Positions 1 through 12,900 of a stretch of 64,000 bases of DNA are shown here, piece by piece. The position numbers were made by a program, and so were the translations under genes. The notes under the pieces were generated by a model, which saw only the letters and a program-made list of their open reading frames with translations, did not search any database and was not told the DNA's origin. The stretch comes from Oscarella lobularis (taxonomy: Eukaryota > Porifera > Homoscleromorpha > Homosclerophorida > Oscarellidae): positions 2,170,001 to 2,234,000 of the forward strand of contig NC_089190.1 in the NCBI RefSeq assembly GCF_947507565.1. The letters run 5' to 3'. The stretch's first letter is position 1. Each line of letters opens with the position of its first letter.

Positions 1-422
1 GGGTGGGTAACCTAAGAGGGGAGGATTATCCAATAGGAACCTAGTATGAATCCTAGCTCAATCGCAATTGACGTCATTGATTCCCGTTCTGAATGACTAC
101 CCACTCGCAGCGATACCTTCGACTGAGACGTAAGAGAGTAGAGAGATATCCTTAGTTAGTTAATTGAATCTATAGTGATAATCAGTACACGCCTCTCGAT
201 TGGCAGAGGCACGCCGCGCGGCGAATGATTCAGCACTATCTTAACACGGAAGCTTGGCTTTCTGTAAAAAAATCAAATACTAATAATTCAAATTTCTGAC
301 GTCATCGCGTGTAGGCTCAGCTCGAGCACGCGCGCTACGCTCACATTCCCATTGGGAATTTCGCCGCCGATCCGGCACTCTTCGTAGCGGACGTCTTCTT
401 CTCGCGTCATTTATATAAACAG
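1..422. other. Upstream intron or flank of POLE, no gene recognised
   Basis: I see no convincing coding exon here. An acceptor-like ATAAACAG ends at about 422, immediately before the first recognisable POLE exon, so this is most simply the 3' part of a POLE intron. It would be unusually long for this window, where introns are mostly about 50 bp. Two TGACGTCA palindromes occur, but this octamer is common throughout the window and also occurs in exons. Confidence 0.4.
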
Positions 423-2446
423 AATCATCTCCTATGGGCGTCGCCAAGCGAACGACCCGATTTGGGCGGGAAAGAGGACGACGACTATCGACTCATGACG
501 AGTCTCGAAGAAGGCGGAAGTTGCGAGATTAATCGCGCCGGCGCCTATCCGACCGTCTGCGTCGAATTGGAGATCGAGAGTCTCGCCGTCAACGCCGTTC
601 TTCACGTAGGAAATACCTATTAATTAGATTATATATTTATTAATTTTTTAGTCGAGTCGGATTGGGGATTACGAGGGTGCGGCTGGTTCGTCAATTAGTT
701 TTGATCACGTGCCGCAGGTTTCTTTGGAGGAGATGATTGCCGGGGGTGGGGGCGGGGCGACTATGTCGGCTTATGACGAAACGGCGCTCTGCTCTGGAGC
801 CTTTAGGTTTTGAGAATGAAAAAAATGAGATTTTTCATTTACATGTTTTTTTCTCCCCGTAGGGTCCTGCGTCATCTCGTCTATAATTGGCTAAAGGAAG
901 TGTCGAGTTATCAGAACGTGTTGGCTGATCTACAGCTCATACATTTCTACAGGTATTTAGAAATTAATTTTCTATTGGTTCTAAATCATTTATTTGTCTT
1001 TGAGGTGGCTACGGTCTCCCTCTTCCTATCTGCACGATCCCGCTCTTTGTAAAGTCGTTCAAAGCCTCATGAAAAAACTCTTCGTTCAGGTAACGAACCC
1101 CCGTGAGCGAGATTCCACGATATATAACCTTTCCTCTAGCTTATTGCGGAGTTTCGACGCTTAGGTTCCACCATAGTCTTCGCTAATTTCAATAAAATAA
1201 TAATCTGCACGAAAAAGAGAAGGTCAACCAATCGCCCTTTCGAAATTTCATCCACACGCGATCGATTCCTTATCGTAGACTCGACGACGCTTTTTCCTAT
1301 CTCCAATTCGTTCTCGACAGCATCCATCGCAAGAATCTCTTCCAGAGCGTCGAAATCGAACCGAAATCGTGCTGGGAATATCTCGTCTGGATGGACCAGC
1401 ACAACTACGGCGGGGTGATGAGGCGGAAGCCGAGCGCCGGCGTTTTGCTCGCCAACGACGAAGAGGAGGACATCGGCGAAAAGGAGACGGGCGAAGCGGG
1501 GGTTATAATGCATTGGAACATGTGCGATTATTTACCGGAATCGTGTCAGCGTTCATTCAAGGTAAGAGACTCTTTTTTAAACACACATATATATATTTAT
1601 TTATTTATTAGGTTGTTATTGGTGGGCATATTTGGGCTATGTATCAACATGGGGTCCAAGAGAGGATGGCTCACGTTGCCGGGGCGACGCCGATGAAGAA
1701 ACGAGGCGGACAGTCGACGACCCAGCAAACTCCCGTACCCTAGTCCCAAATCAAATTATTCTATTTCTAATTAATTCCTAAAGTTTGACTATGAAACGAC
1801 TGCGACTGTGAGTGCCGTCAAATTTGCTCAAGAGCGAATTCAAGGAGACGTCACGCAGTCCTTATTCAAGTAGCGCGCGCTCGCGGAAACCGGAAACTCG
1901 ATATTAGGATATTTTTCTAGCCTTGCGCAGAAGATTCACCGATCGTTTTCTGGCGATAGACGAAAGCGAGCGAATGCTAGTGCCGAGTTTCCGGTTTTGC
2001 CGGGATCTCACTTGAAATTCGATAACCCAGCGCTTGAATTTGTTAAATCTGTCTGCCAAGTAAAACAACGTCAATTTTAATAATTATTAATTATTGGATG
2101 TCTTAGATTTTGGCTTTGGATTCGAATGCTCAAAATCAAGTGGGGAAACTCAAGTGAGAATTTTCCAATAATGTTACTATTTTTCGCGATAATTTTTCTC
2201 GCGAAAGGCGCGATCTGATGAAGCTGATTGGCGTGGGACAATTTTCCTCGGAGGCGACTTTCGAAGATCCGTGTCTCTCCTTCGTTTTGCCGGACGTACG
2301 TACTCAAATATCAAGGGGTTCCGAGTAAGAAATCAATCAACATGTGTCTAGGTAATCTGCACGTTCTGTAATTCGTGTCGAGACCTCGACTTGTGTCGCG
2401 ATCAATTGGCGAGACAATCTTCGGACGACACACTTCCGTAAGCAAA

Positions 2447-2481
<35 letters not shown>

Positions 2482-2859
2482 ATTAGATCTGTGTGGTCGT
2501 GTCCAACGTGCGAACAAGAGTACGATAGCAGTGTGATTGAGCAGCTCGTGATTGACGCTGTTCAAAGATGTTCTATGGAGTATAACGTCCAGGATTTGAT
2601 GTGTAGCAAATGCAGTGGGGTGAAACAGTCAAATATGAGGTATTATTGCGAGTGTGCCGCGGGGAAATTTCGTGGGACCATCGGCGAGAAGGATTTTTGG
2701 GAGAAAATGAAGACGTTTACGAATGTGGCCAAGTGAGTTTTAGTATCATGGATATTGATCGCATTTTAATTTTTGTTTTTATACAGTCATCATCGTTTTT
2801 CTCTTCTGAGGGAAGTCGTTGATTGGATAGGTCAAATGAACGTGGAAATGAACGTGTGA
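423..2859 (+). CDS. POLE: DNA polymerase epsilon catalytic subunit, C-terminal part (5' end outside window)
   Basis: POLE is the leading-strand replicative polymerase in the nucleus. Only the C-terminal non-catalytic half is in the window, in several short exons. The first visible exon reads [17 protein letters not shown], a block typical of POLE. Exon 2 begins at 652 after a phase-0 intron and exon 3 at 863 after a phase-2 intron. Near the end come the two zinc-binding cysteine modules: a CysA-type [13 protein letters not shown] at about 2350-2395 and a CysB-type [13 protein letters not shown] at about 2495, with MCSKCSGVK and a YYCEC motif following. In the family the second module contributes to an iron-sulphur or zinc site and to binding the B subunit. 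The last exon encodes [12 protein letters not shown] and stops at 2857-2859. The upstream polymerase and exonuclease domains lie before the window. An AAAT microsatellite sits in one of the last introns. Confidence 0.93.
2444..2483. repeat. AAAT tetranucleotide microsatellite
   Basis: About ten tandem copies of AAAT lie inside a POLE intron between the two zinc-module exons. They also serve as the A+T-rich tract before the acceptor at about 2487. Confidence 0.9.
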
Positions 2860-2885
2860 AACTAAATATTGGCTTTATAAAAATG

Positions 2886-2975
2886 AAATCAATAATTTTT
2901 CGATGGGCTACGCGTAGCTAGCGCGCGTTGTAGATGTGTTTCCTGATGCGTTCGATCGCCGTCCCTCGCCGTATC
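2886..2975 (+). pseudogene. Degenerate partial copy of the WDR33 promoter and first codons
   Basis: This stretch aligns by eye with 4461-4557, which spans the 5'UTR and start codon of WDR33. Shared blocks in the same order are AATCAATA, TACGCGTAG, CTAGCGC and a stretch resembling GCGTTCGRTCGYCGTCCC. The WDR33 start ATG is not preserved here, and the reading frame degenerates from DAFGRRP to DAFDRRP and then diverges. I read it as a decayed local duplication lying just after the POLE stop. It could still be functional non-coding DNA. Confidence 0.45.
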
Positions 2976-2990
2976 CTTGCCTAGATCCAC

Positions 2991-3183
2991 TGAGACTGCT
3001 CTAAGAGTTTTTCCATGATCTCCAAGAGACGGAGAATGGTTTCAGAGGTTCCACCACGCGCTGGAGCACTTGGTTTAGCTATTTCTTCTTCGTTGATGTC
3101 CTCAACGAGTTCTGTTGCTTTTGCGAAGCCTTCTCTAGGTCTGCAAACGAAATTGCGAGTCTCGATACCAGTTACGAGCGCAT
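2991..3183 (-). CDS. Possible small two-exon gene, about 54 residues, unknown
   Basis: On the minus strand an ATG at 3183 opens an 8-nt exon (MRS). A GTAACT donor and a TTTGCAG acceptor join it to an exon at 2991-3140 encoding PREGFAKATELVEDINEEE, then a predicted amphipathic helix SETILRLLEIMEKLLEQSQW and a stop. The composition looks protein-like (acidic, helical), and the terminal exon could instead belong to a longer gene whose upstream exons I could not find. I do not recognise the family. Its 3' end faces the POLE 3' end (convergent). Confidence 0.3.
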
Positions 3184-4300
3184 TTATGCGTGAAACGAGC
3201 GCTAATTCGCCGCTGCCTTCTCGATCTGCCTCCCATCGATCAATACGGTCAGAAAAACGTCAATTCGAAAGCCAAGCTGCGCGAGAATCAAGTCTTGTCT
3301 CCGCGAGGCGAATACGCGACCGTCAAAGCACATTTTATTCTACCACACACGCACACTTGCAGCGATTTTATACATTCATGCAGTCTACAAAAAAAGCCTT
3401 GACTAGCCAAACTCTTACATGTCCAATTTCCTGCGATTTTCTTCTGTCTTCGTACGACCTTAGAAATTCCTATTTGGCCAAACTCTTCGATTCTTCTGTC
3501 TTCGTCATCATCATTTTCCTTCGGCGCACGACCTAGAAATTCGATCGCTCCAACCTAAAAAAAAAGAAGTTAGTTATCTGTCAAATAATCGGTGTACGTA
3601 CCTTTTGATTTGCGTCCGTATTAGCGTTATCCAGGCTACACCGCGTGGAGGTTCGGACGCTTCGTAGCCCAGGTGAGTCTTCGCAAAGCGATGACCCCCT
3701 TCCAAAAACTTTCGGGCGAGTTGCGGGTCCTCGGCCAATCCATTCAGTACCCACCTGGATGAGGATCGGCCCCTAATACCGAAACCCCGGTGCGCTGGTA
3801 CCAAAGCCTTCGGTATGTCTTCCTGAGAAGAACCGGGCCTTGTGGAATGGAGAGAGGCTGACCGCTGTTTGTAGGAGTCGACAATGAAGACAGTGCAATG
3901 GAGGAATCGAAGGCTCCTGGGCTGGATCATCGTTGGTCTAATCGCGTCGTTCGGGTGAGAAAAGTGCCGGCAACCAGACCATAGTTGAACACCCCCTCCA
4001 AGCCGTAACCACTCAGCCTAGCGCGGTTCGTGCTTGTTGACGACAATAAGACCTCGAACGATCCGTCTGCCCAGTGCGTAAACCGAGGCCGAAGCCCCCC
4101 ATCGCCCCGCTTACGGGCTCCGGCACGGAATTAACCGTGGGCCACGCTGAGTTCCAACTATCCTTCCTTGCCTTCTGCCAAATCTCCCGAGCCAGTCCTC
4201 TCAAGGATGAGACGCAGCGAACCGCGACGCACCCACCCTCAGCCGCAACTGAAGGAAGATCGGTGTGCGCTCCGCTTTTGAACCGCGTAGCTCCGCCCAG
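3184..4300. other. Unexplained island between POLE and WDR33
   Basis: About 1.1 kb without a recognisable gene. Minus-strand open frames at 3574-3930 and 4013-4309 are G+C-rich and match no family I know. A minus-strand donor AAAAG/GTACGT near 3600 faces an acceptor with a long T tract near 3556, so some minus-strand transcript could be spliced here. At about 4000-4020 (minus) the sequence GGCTGAGTGGTTACGG resembles a Pol III A box of Leu/Ser tRNAs, but no convincing B box or tRNA fold follows. A diverged SINE or other repeat is possible. Confidence 0.3.
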
Positions 4301-4307
4301 CGCGCTC

Positions 4308-4353
4308 ATTGGTCCGCCGGGGTCACGTTGGGCTCACCTAGCGCTCTCATTGG
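4308..4353 (+). promoter_or_regulatory. Two inverted CCAAT boxes upstream of WDR33
   Basis: Two near-identical blocks, GCTCATTGGTCCG and GCTCTCATTGGTCCG, place ATTGG (CCAAT on the other strand) at 4308-4312 and 4349-4353, about 41 bp apart. That is 160-200 bp before the WDR33 start codon. Paired CCAAT boxes are typical NF-Y sites in housekeeping promoters. Function here is inferred. Confidence 0.5.
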
Positions 4354-4510
4354 TCCGAGAAATGAAGGTGCCACTTTTGACGCGTTGCCCTGTCGGCAGC
4401 CAAGTCAGCAGTTTATTTTTGGAAAGGAAGTGAAATCATATGATGTAATCATAGATATATGATGTAATCAATACGAGGTTACGCGTAGGCCTAGCGCACG
4501 CTGTCGAACG

Positions 4511-6801
4511 ATGGCAGACGCGTTCGGTCGTCGTCCCTTGCTCGGCATGGGCCGAATGGGTCGTCCAACGACGACGGAACCCGAGCAAGGAGCTCCGCCA
4601 CCGATAAATCCAGCGACGGGCGAAATCGATCCATCGTACGACGGGAAACGCGTCCGAAAAGCGGTAAATCGCAAAACGATCGACTACAACTCGTCCGTTC
4701 TACGTCACATCGAGGTAAGGAGGGCAGAAATCGTCGCGCTATAGAACGAAACTGTTGTGCAGAGCCGTGTATGGCAACGGGAACCGCAGGATCGAAAAGC
4801 GATTCAACCCGACATCTGTTACTATGGAGAGGTAATTTAATTAATTAAAAACAATTAATCGATTAATTAAATTATATTATTAGTTGCTTGCACCGATGAG
4901 TTACGCTGATAATCCGGTGAACGCCGTTACGACGAAATTTGTTCGCACTTCAACCAATAAATTTCGTTGTCCAATTTTTTGCGTGAGGGTAAGTGTAGGG
5001 AATTTTTTTTCGATTATTTTTCGTAAACGAGGCCAATGGGTAGTGGACTCCGGAGGGTCGACGTCTGATGACTGGCGCATCGAGCGGAGAATTCACCCTG
5101 TGGAATGGCCTCACTTTCAATTTCGAAACAATTCTCCAAGTGCTACACTACATCAGTCGTTTTCCCAATACTATTATTATTATTATTATTTACTCTCAGG
5201 CTCATGATTCCGCTGTGAGAACGATGACGTGGAGTCACAACGATCTGTGGCTAATTACAGCGGATCACAGCGGACACATCAAATATTGGCAGACGAATAT
5301 GAACAATGTTCACATGTTGCAAGGACACAAAGAAGCCGTCAGGGAAGCAAGGTAAACATAGACCACGTGACATTGTTTATATATTTTCGGAGCTATTATT
5401 CTTTTTAGTTTTTGTCCGACTGATGCAAAGTTCACCACGTGCTCTGACGACGGGACTGTACGCATATGGGATTTCTTCCAATGTCAGGAAGAGAGAGTGC
5501 TACGAGGTATAAATTATTTATCATTTCCCAGTTATTTCTATTTTTATTTTTTTATTACTTAATTAAGGTCACGGGTCTGACGTCAAGTGTGTGGACTGGC
5601 ATCCCCAGAAAGGTCTCATTGCATCCGGAAGCAAAGACACGCAGCAGCCCGTCAAACTCTGGGACCCCAAAACGGGATCAAGCCTTGCGACACTGTAATC
5701 AAACCTCCCCCCACCGTCGCCCCTCAATCAAGTAGAAATTTTTATTTAGACATGGGCACAAGAGCACGGTGATGACGTGCAAGTGGAATATGAACGGAAA
5801 TTGGCTTCTAACGGGAGCAAGAGATCATCTCCTCAAGCTATTCGACATACGAATGATGAGAGAGATACAAACGTTTCGAGGTCACAAAAGAGAGGCAACA
5901 AGTTAGTATATAGAATAAGATACAGTAGGTAATTAATTATTTTTTCTATAGCTGCTGCATGGCATCCTGTACATGAAAGCCTTTTAGCCAGCGGAGGCTC
6001 AGACGGCTCAATTCTATTCTGGGTGGCAGGGTAAAGAATAATAATTTTATTTAATTAATTAATGATATATTTATGTTTTGTTTTAGGTGCGACAAGGAAG
6101 TCGGTTGTATGGAGAATGCTCACGATGGCATGGTGTGGAGTCTTGCCTGGCATCCGCTTGGCCATCTTCTTTGCTCAGGCTCCAACGATCACACAAGCAA
6201 ATTCTGGGCGAGGAATCGTCCCGGCGACAAGATGAAGGACAAGTACAATACGGGCGGAACGGGGCCCGCCTTCGACGAAACGGAAGCCGATCTGTCGGTT
6301 TCCGGGTCTGCCGCCGTCTCCGTGACGTCACAACCGCACACTTCCATACCCGGATTCGGAGAAATTTTCGACTCGAGCATTCCCTCGCGACGACTCAGTC
6401 GAAGCGCTGAAACCGCTGAACCTTCGTCTCCGAATTTAGCTCGTTACTTTCAGCCACATGGTCATAACTTTGGGCCGCCTCCACCTCCTCCTCCTCCTCC
6501 TAGTGGCTCCTCGCGACGTCCTCCCCTATTGGGAATAGCCCCGCCCAACGTTGAGCCCTTGCCGCGTCGGATTTCGTCCGATGGTACTGGCGTAGATCCC
6601 GTATCGAGATTTAATTACAATGCTCCGCCTCCTCCGCACTTTACGCGAGATAATTGGGGTAGTGTCCCGGATGGCGAAAGGTCCAATCGAGGCGGAGATT
6701 TCTATGGGAGGCGAGAGTCGCGTGATAGAGATCGCTATGACGACAGAAGTAGCAGTAGAGAAAGACCGAGAAAAAGGCGTTGGGAAGACAATAACGATTA
6801 A
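4511..6801 (+). CDS. WDR33: WDR33, pre-mRNA 3'-end processing WD-repeat protein
   Basis: WDR33 is the CPSF subunit that, with CPSF30, recognises AAUAAA during nuclear polyadenylation. The gene has about nine short exons starting at ATG 4511 ([19 protein letters not shown]). Family blocks follow in order: [109 protein letters not shown], and in the last exon [20 protein letters not shown] followed by [18 protein letters not shown]. These are the WD repeats of the beta-propeller. The tail of about 180 residues has a polyproline run (about 6478-6510) and an arginine/aspartate-rich end. It lacks the long collagen-like region of the vertebrate protein, so the protein is much shorter than the human one. 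Confidence 0.95.
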
Positions 6802-6985
6802 TTAATTAATTAATTAATATCGGATTTGTCTTTTTCGTTTTTTCAGACGTATATCGATAAGAATGACCGAAACGTTGCCTACGCTGAATTTTCGCACCCG
6901 CGCTTCTTGAGGAATACATAATTACTATCACGTGATTGAACAATCTACGCATGCTCTACGTAGTCAAATTTTTTTATTCCGCTAT

Positions 6986-9900
6986 CATTCGTCTTTGCAG
7001 CCGCCTGGAGGATGCATCATCGTTCCGCCCGTCTGATCCGGATTGTAATAATTGTAAGTGATGACCGGGACCCCCTTCAAATCCTCCACGATCACTTCGC
7101 GCTTGATCGCGAACGAAAAACAGCACTTTTCGTCGGTCACCTGCAACGAACGCAACGTAGAACGAATTTAGAAACCGTCGCGTACTCTCACTTCGTCTAA
7201 ATAGAAGCGTAGTCGTCTTCCTTCGGTCTCGACTCGCTTCACATCGCAAATCGATTCCTTTTCCACCTAGAAAATCGTTCATTTATCGAGAAAGATATTC
7301 ATTGAACGATTGAACGAACCGTTTTTAGATCGCTGTGAATTGCAGCGAAACCGGAAAACAAGGCCACGTCACAAACGGCCATATTGGAAGAAATTGGATC
7401 AGACAAGCGCCATCTAACGAAAATCAATAATTAATTAAAAAGGTAACGTATTGCGTGGGAGGGGCGGGAAATAAATTGGAGGGGGCGGGGCGTACCGGTT
7501 ACATATTTCGATTTTGTATCTGCACGTTGGCCCGGATTCCTTCACGGCGACACTTGCCACTTGAAATGCCTTCAAGGCATTATCCGGCTTTGGTACATTG
7601 TACGTCACTCCGGCCTAAGAAAAATAAAAAATCAAATAGCGAAATTTTATTTTTCAATAATTAATTAGTCATTGTACCTGCGCTAAAATGCATCCAATGC
7701 CGCAAACTTTGACGTGAATTTTCGCGGGAATATCCGAAATTGCGACGTCCTGCATTATCTGCGCATTTTCCTCGTCGACGCGCAACGAATGCGCAAATCC
7801 GCGCGCCGTTTTTATATCCACTTGAACGGCGGGCGGACTCGCCTCCGAATTCAGCTCCGCATACTCGAACAAAGCTTGCAAGGCGACCACTGTATCCTAA
7901 AAACAATCGACTCCTTAATTAAAACGAATTTATTATTATTATTTTTTTTCATACTTGAGTTGATTTGAAACCGCCGTGCGCGTTCCTTTGTTCGGTGAGC
8001 CAGCGCGCGATTTTCGCGCTCGTCTCCGCGTCGCGCGCGGCGACGAAGGCGAGAAGAGCGTAGGCTGTCGTTTCGACGTCGCACGAACGCGCAATGCAGT
8101 AATTCCGTCGCCACGGCGACGAATGGCATTGCTCTTTCGAAAACGACCACGAAACGTGTTCGTTTGTCGTTATTGTCGCGCATTTTCGAAGTCTCGACAG
8201 CGCGCGATTGGCGTCCGAGTGTCCGGCTTTGCGAAGCGCGTAGGCGATTAGGGCGAGATTGTACGTACTGTCGCACGTCGACGAAATGCATTTCTTAAGT
8301 AAATATTTCAATCCTGAGCGAACCGATTGGTCCTAGAAGTCGAATAGTGAGACGGACGTATATCGCTTTAGTTTCCTTGGTTACGTTTCTCGTAGCGCCG
8401 GCGTCGAGTAGAGCGAGGAGTGTGTAGGCAGTGAGGCTGCATTCTCCGCTCGCGCATCCCTGCATTTCCTTATTGAGCACGCGACAGACAGGCGGAAATG
8501 CGCCGCTTCCGCTCTGCTTTCGTTTGATCCACTGAATCGCGTTGCGTTGCACGGCATTATCGATTGATAATAGACCATGAGCCTGACCGAACGTACGCAC
8601 AACGAACGACGTTAGCCTGGCGGGGCGAGGAAGAGAGGGGGAATGTGGGCCCGTAAAACATCCGCAATTGAGTTTTTTACCACATGCTTCCGCACGGATC
8701 CCTTTGACCGAATGCACTGTACGACCCGTCGTCCCGTTGAAACGTCAATTCCCGTTGATATCCTTAATTAGGAGAGAGCGCTTTGCCTTGTTTATTAATT
8801 ATCCCCGGGCTTTTTACCGGTTAGCATGAATCGCATTGCTTTGGCGCGCGTTTCTTCGTCGATTCGATTCGTCGTCGTTAGATAGCGAGTGACGTAGACA
8901 GCCGGAGCGAACTTGAGCATGTTCTGCTCGCCGCAACCCGTTGGTAGTTTGAGTAGCTTTTCTAAGCCTTTGATCGATGGTCCCATGTAATCCGCTACAT
9001 TTTAAAAAAAACTTAGAGAGATTTTTTGTCATTTTGTTTGAATTTTGACCTGTGAAAGACATGATCGCGCGTTCTGAATCTTTCACAAAGTTATTTGGGA
9101 GAGTGACGTCAAATGTTTCTCTTTTGCAAACGGGTTGTGACGCGTTTATCGCTGCAAAATCATAATTAGTCACCTATGGGATTACATAGTGTTTCCTCAC
9201 CTTTTCCCAGGCAAATAAGTAAAGGCAGGCTATATTCCTCCTCAACTCCTTCCGCCTAAGGTACCGTATAATATTAATTGAGACTATCAAAGAGTGTCTA
9301 CTTCAACTAGAAGATTTTTAATGATCGAATCAGACGCTTGGGTTGATTGCGCGACGCACTGAATAGGCAGACTGCCTATTTTCAAAGGTAAGAGACTGAA
9401 CTCGATAGTTTTGCCCTCTCCAGCCCGAACGTCAATTTCTTTCCCTTCTCCCTCGGACGATTCCCTTTTCGATTTAATCACGCTTATCTCTTTCGCATTC
9501 ACAACCAAACGAACGTAAACCTGAGAAAAAATCGTCATAAAAATAATCCGTATTTTTTAATTAATTATACGTTTAAATTGGACGAGAGGTAGTTATGCAC
9601 AGTGGCCTTGATTTTGACCGTCTCGCCTCTCACAACCGAGTACGGGAGATAAAGCGAGCAGAAAAAAGGCTGGAAAACGTTGACCGTGTCCCCCACAGCC
9701 ACAGTCATAGGCGTTTGACGAGAAAGCGCAAACGCGTCGACTACCCACGACGTTATTGTGTGGGGAACTCGAAACTGATGGCCAACGCTCGAAACATTGC
9801 TTTAGAAAGGGAGCAAATAGAGATAGAGCTCATAGGAGATTTTCTCCTCCGCTTACCCTAGCCTTAGACTGGTCCAAATCCACGTCTCCGGAAAATACGT

Positions 9901-12900
9901 TCGCGTTTGTGAGACGTCTTGTAGTTGATCGATTTTTTGAGCGGATTGCAACAGTGGGCCGATTCTCTCTTGTCGCGACGCAGTCAATATCGCTGGAACT
10001 AGAGAAGTTCTAGCCATTAGTCGACTTCCACTTCTCAAAAAAACAATCGGCCAGCAGCATTTTTCCCTTGATTCCGGCTCCGCTGGCCGAGGCGGAATAT
10101 CGCAGTTCGCCGGGCGACTATTTGTAGTCGAGTTTTGAATTGGGTGTAAACCGGAAGCCTTGATAAAATCGTTTGTTTTGAGGTCTAATTTTTTATTGAT
10201 TGACTTTTTTAAAGACCTCAAAGTAAGCGCTTGTGGTCGCGAATTCGCAGAACACCGGCTCGAACTCGCTTTGTTCGCACGTTTTGTTAAAACACTTGTC
10301 CGGCCTGCAGTTCCAAATACTCGGCTGCGAAAAAATAGTGAATTAGATATCGTTTTGTTTTAAAAATTCCTTATTTACCTTGCCGTTTTTCTTCATGCAC
10401 CCGTACCTCTTGCAAGCGCAATTCCACGTCCACCTTCCGCCGCAGCGGAATCTTACCGTTGACGGACGCATTTTCTCGTCAAACAGACCGAGTTTTTCGT
10501 TGAGCTACGAAGTAGAACTTAGATTTCGTTCTCAACGCGAAACTGTCCAACTTTTTCGGTTGTTATTTGATTTTTGCTCTGCTGAACGTACACGCTTTGA
10601 TCGACGGCGACGATTCCAACGTACGACGTCGGAGGAGCCGTGATATTGAGCGTGACGACGTCGGCCGGCCGAACTTCATTCTCAACAAACTTAACTTTGA
10701 TCTGAAATCAATTAATTGTCTAGAGCACTTTCTTAATTAAGCCCGCGTATTTATTACCTGGTCTGAGGGATTCGGTTGGGCGTTCAGTGTCAGTTTCGCG
10801 GCGGATAGTCCCTTCTGTTCGGCCAGAACCGTAAACGACGGTATCATGACGTTTTTAACGGGGACGCGAATTCTGCAAGCGTAGGAATTCTTTTTCCCGA
10901 GTTTGGCGCAACGATCCTTTTGCATCTTAGCCAGCTGCATCGGATCGCATCCCTGTACACCGATAAGACTTCCCTTTGCCACAATCTGGAAACAAATTCC
11001 TTAAAAGAATTCAATTTTTAGTGCGCTTTTCTAACGTAGAATGTAACTGAAGCTGGACTAGTTGACCTAGCCTCGACCGTAGCAAACTCTCCAGCCTAAA
11101 AAAATGTTGATATGATGTAGTTTATTTAATTGGATTACTTGAACGCACCGATACGATATTAGGCGTAGCAGACAATGACATATAATCAGGAGTATGCACG
11201 AGATTTCTCGTAATTGGCTCCGACTTTTGCGTGCGTTTTTGTATTCTCCTTGCCGCTCCTTGAGCCTTTTAGGAGAGCGCACCCCCTAGTATCATCCCTA
11301 TACAATGGATTTCTTTATTTCTTTACCTCGCATTTGATTTGAAGCGCATTGCATGGAGCGCACATGCTGAACTGCGCTTGCCCGTTCACGTCGACCCGTT
11401 TCGTTTTTTTGTGCAATTTGATTGGCACGTCACTCGTGCACGTGCCGTTCTCGTTCCTCACGCGCGCGGAACAGTTCAATCTCACGCCGGTTGACGACAC
11501 GGGTCGTCCGGTAATAGTCGATAATCGAACCTTAATTAAATAATCACGATTAATTAATAAGTTTAATTTAATTAAAATAATTGCCTTGAATATTGATTGT
11601 TTGCACGGATAAAACGTATTATCGCCGTTTTCTATTTCGATTTTGTAGTGATATTTGCGCGCTTTGACTTGCGTTTTTCCCGCGCACTTGACCTGGTGTC
11701 CCGTCAGATCGTCGAAGACGTGGACCGATAAATCGATGTCGTCATCGCATCGTTTATATCTAACACACGCGTCGACGCACGCAGACAGACTACCGTTAAT
11801 CTAAAAAAAGTTTTTTGTTATGGAGGGTCCCTGAAAGGGGAGTCAAGAAATGACTTCTGCGATTCTAATTCTTTTTATGGTGCATTCGCTGTTTCTCGCG
11901 CTGGGCACGCTTGCGGAATACGTCAGCGTTCCTTTCACCTTTTGTCCATACGTATAGCTATAGTTTTCTCGCTTATATAACCTAATAGTCGTAATGGGGG
12001 ACTCGACTTGCCTCGCGTTTACGTTGAAACAGATGTTCCACTTATAACTTCCGTCTTTTTGCTTCTTGGCGCACCCGAGAGTGTCGTCACTCGGGGTCAC
12101 AGTACAAAAAAACTTTGGCAAAACTGCGCAAGTATTGATACTATTGTGAATCGCTCTCCCTTTGACTATAGTACCGTATTCATCGACTTTAAAGCTAAAG
12201 CACTCCTGTTCTTTTACAGGCGACTTTTCCTATGATACTAATAGTGTATTGCGTTTGTTTTTTTAGATTGGACTGACTCCGTAGTCGGCGCAGATGACGT
12301 AGTCGCCAAGAACTGGCTCCGGCGAAAGAGGTAAGCTAAAATTCGCGACACCTTTAGAGAAAGAAAAGTGAGATAGAGAGAGAGAGACCCCCCATGTGTA
12401 TCCGCTCACCGGAATCGAGCAGGAGATTTTTAAACGAAGCGATATTGACGTTTTGATTTCTAAGCTGAAAGTAGACACTCATCCCCCCGTCAAGCTGGCC
12501 CTCTACCCTCCCCTCTCTACCCTAAAATTAACGGTCACGTTGCCTCTGGCCGCTGTCATATCACGCCTGAGAACGATCACTCGACCCAGAACTAAAAAAT
12601 AAAAACACACGGTTTACTCCCAGAGTTTTCCACTGACGTTTCCGCACCTGTATCGCCCGGTTTATAGATCGGTTTATCCGTTTGCACGATGACGGCTTTA
12701 GTGGGCGATCGAATAGTGACGGGTTGATCCGTCAATTGGACGACCCCGCGTTCATCTCGCGCCGTCACGCGAACGCGAAGCACGCTCTCGACCTCAACCC
12801 CATGGGGAACCTTTGCACACAAAACGATTAGAAGGCCCGCGCTTCCGCACGATAAGACAACCCCCGTGCCTTGATTTGAATAAGACGATGTCTCGTTTGC

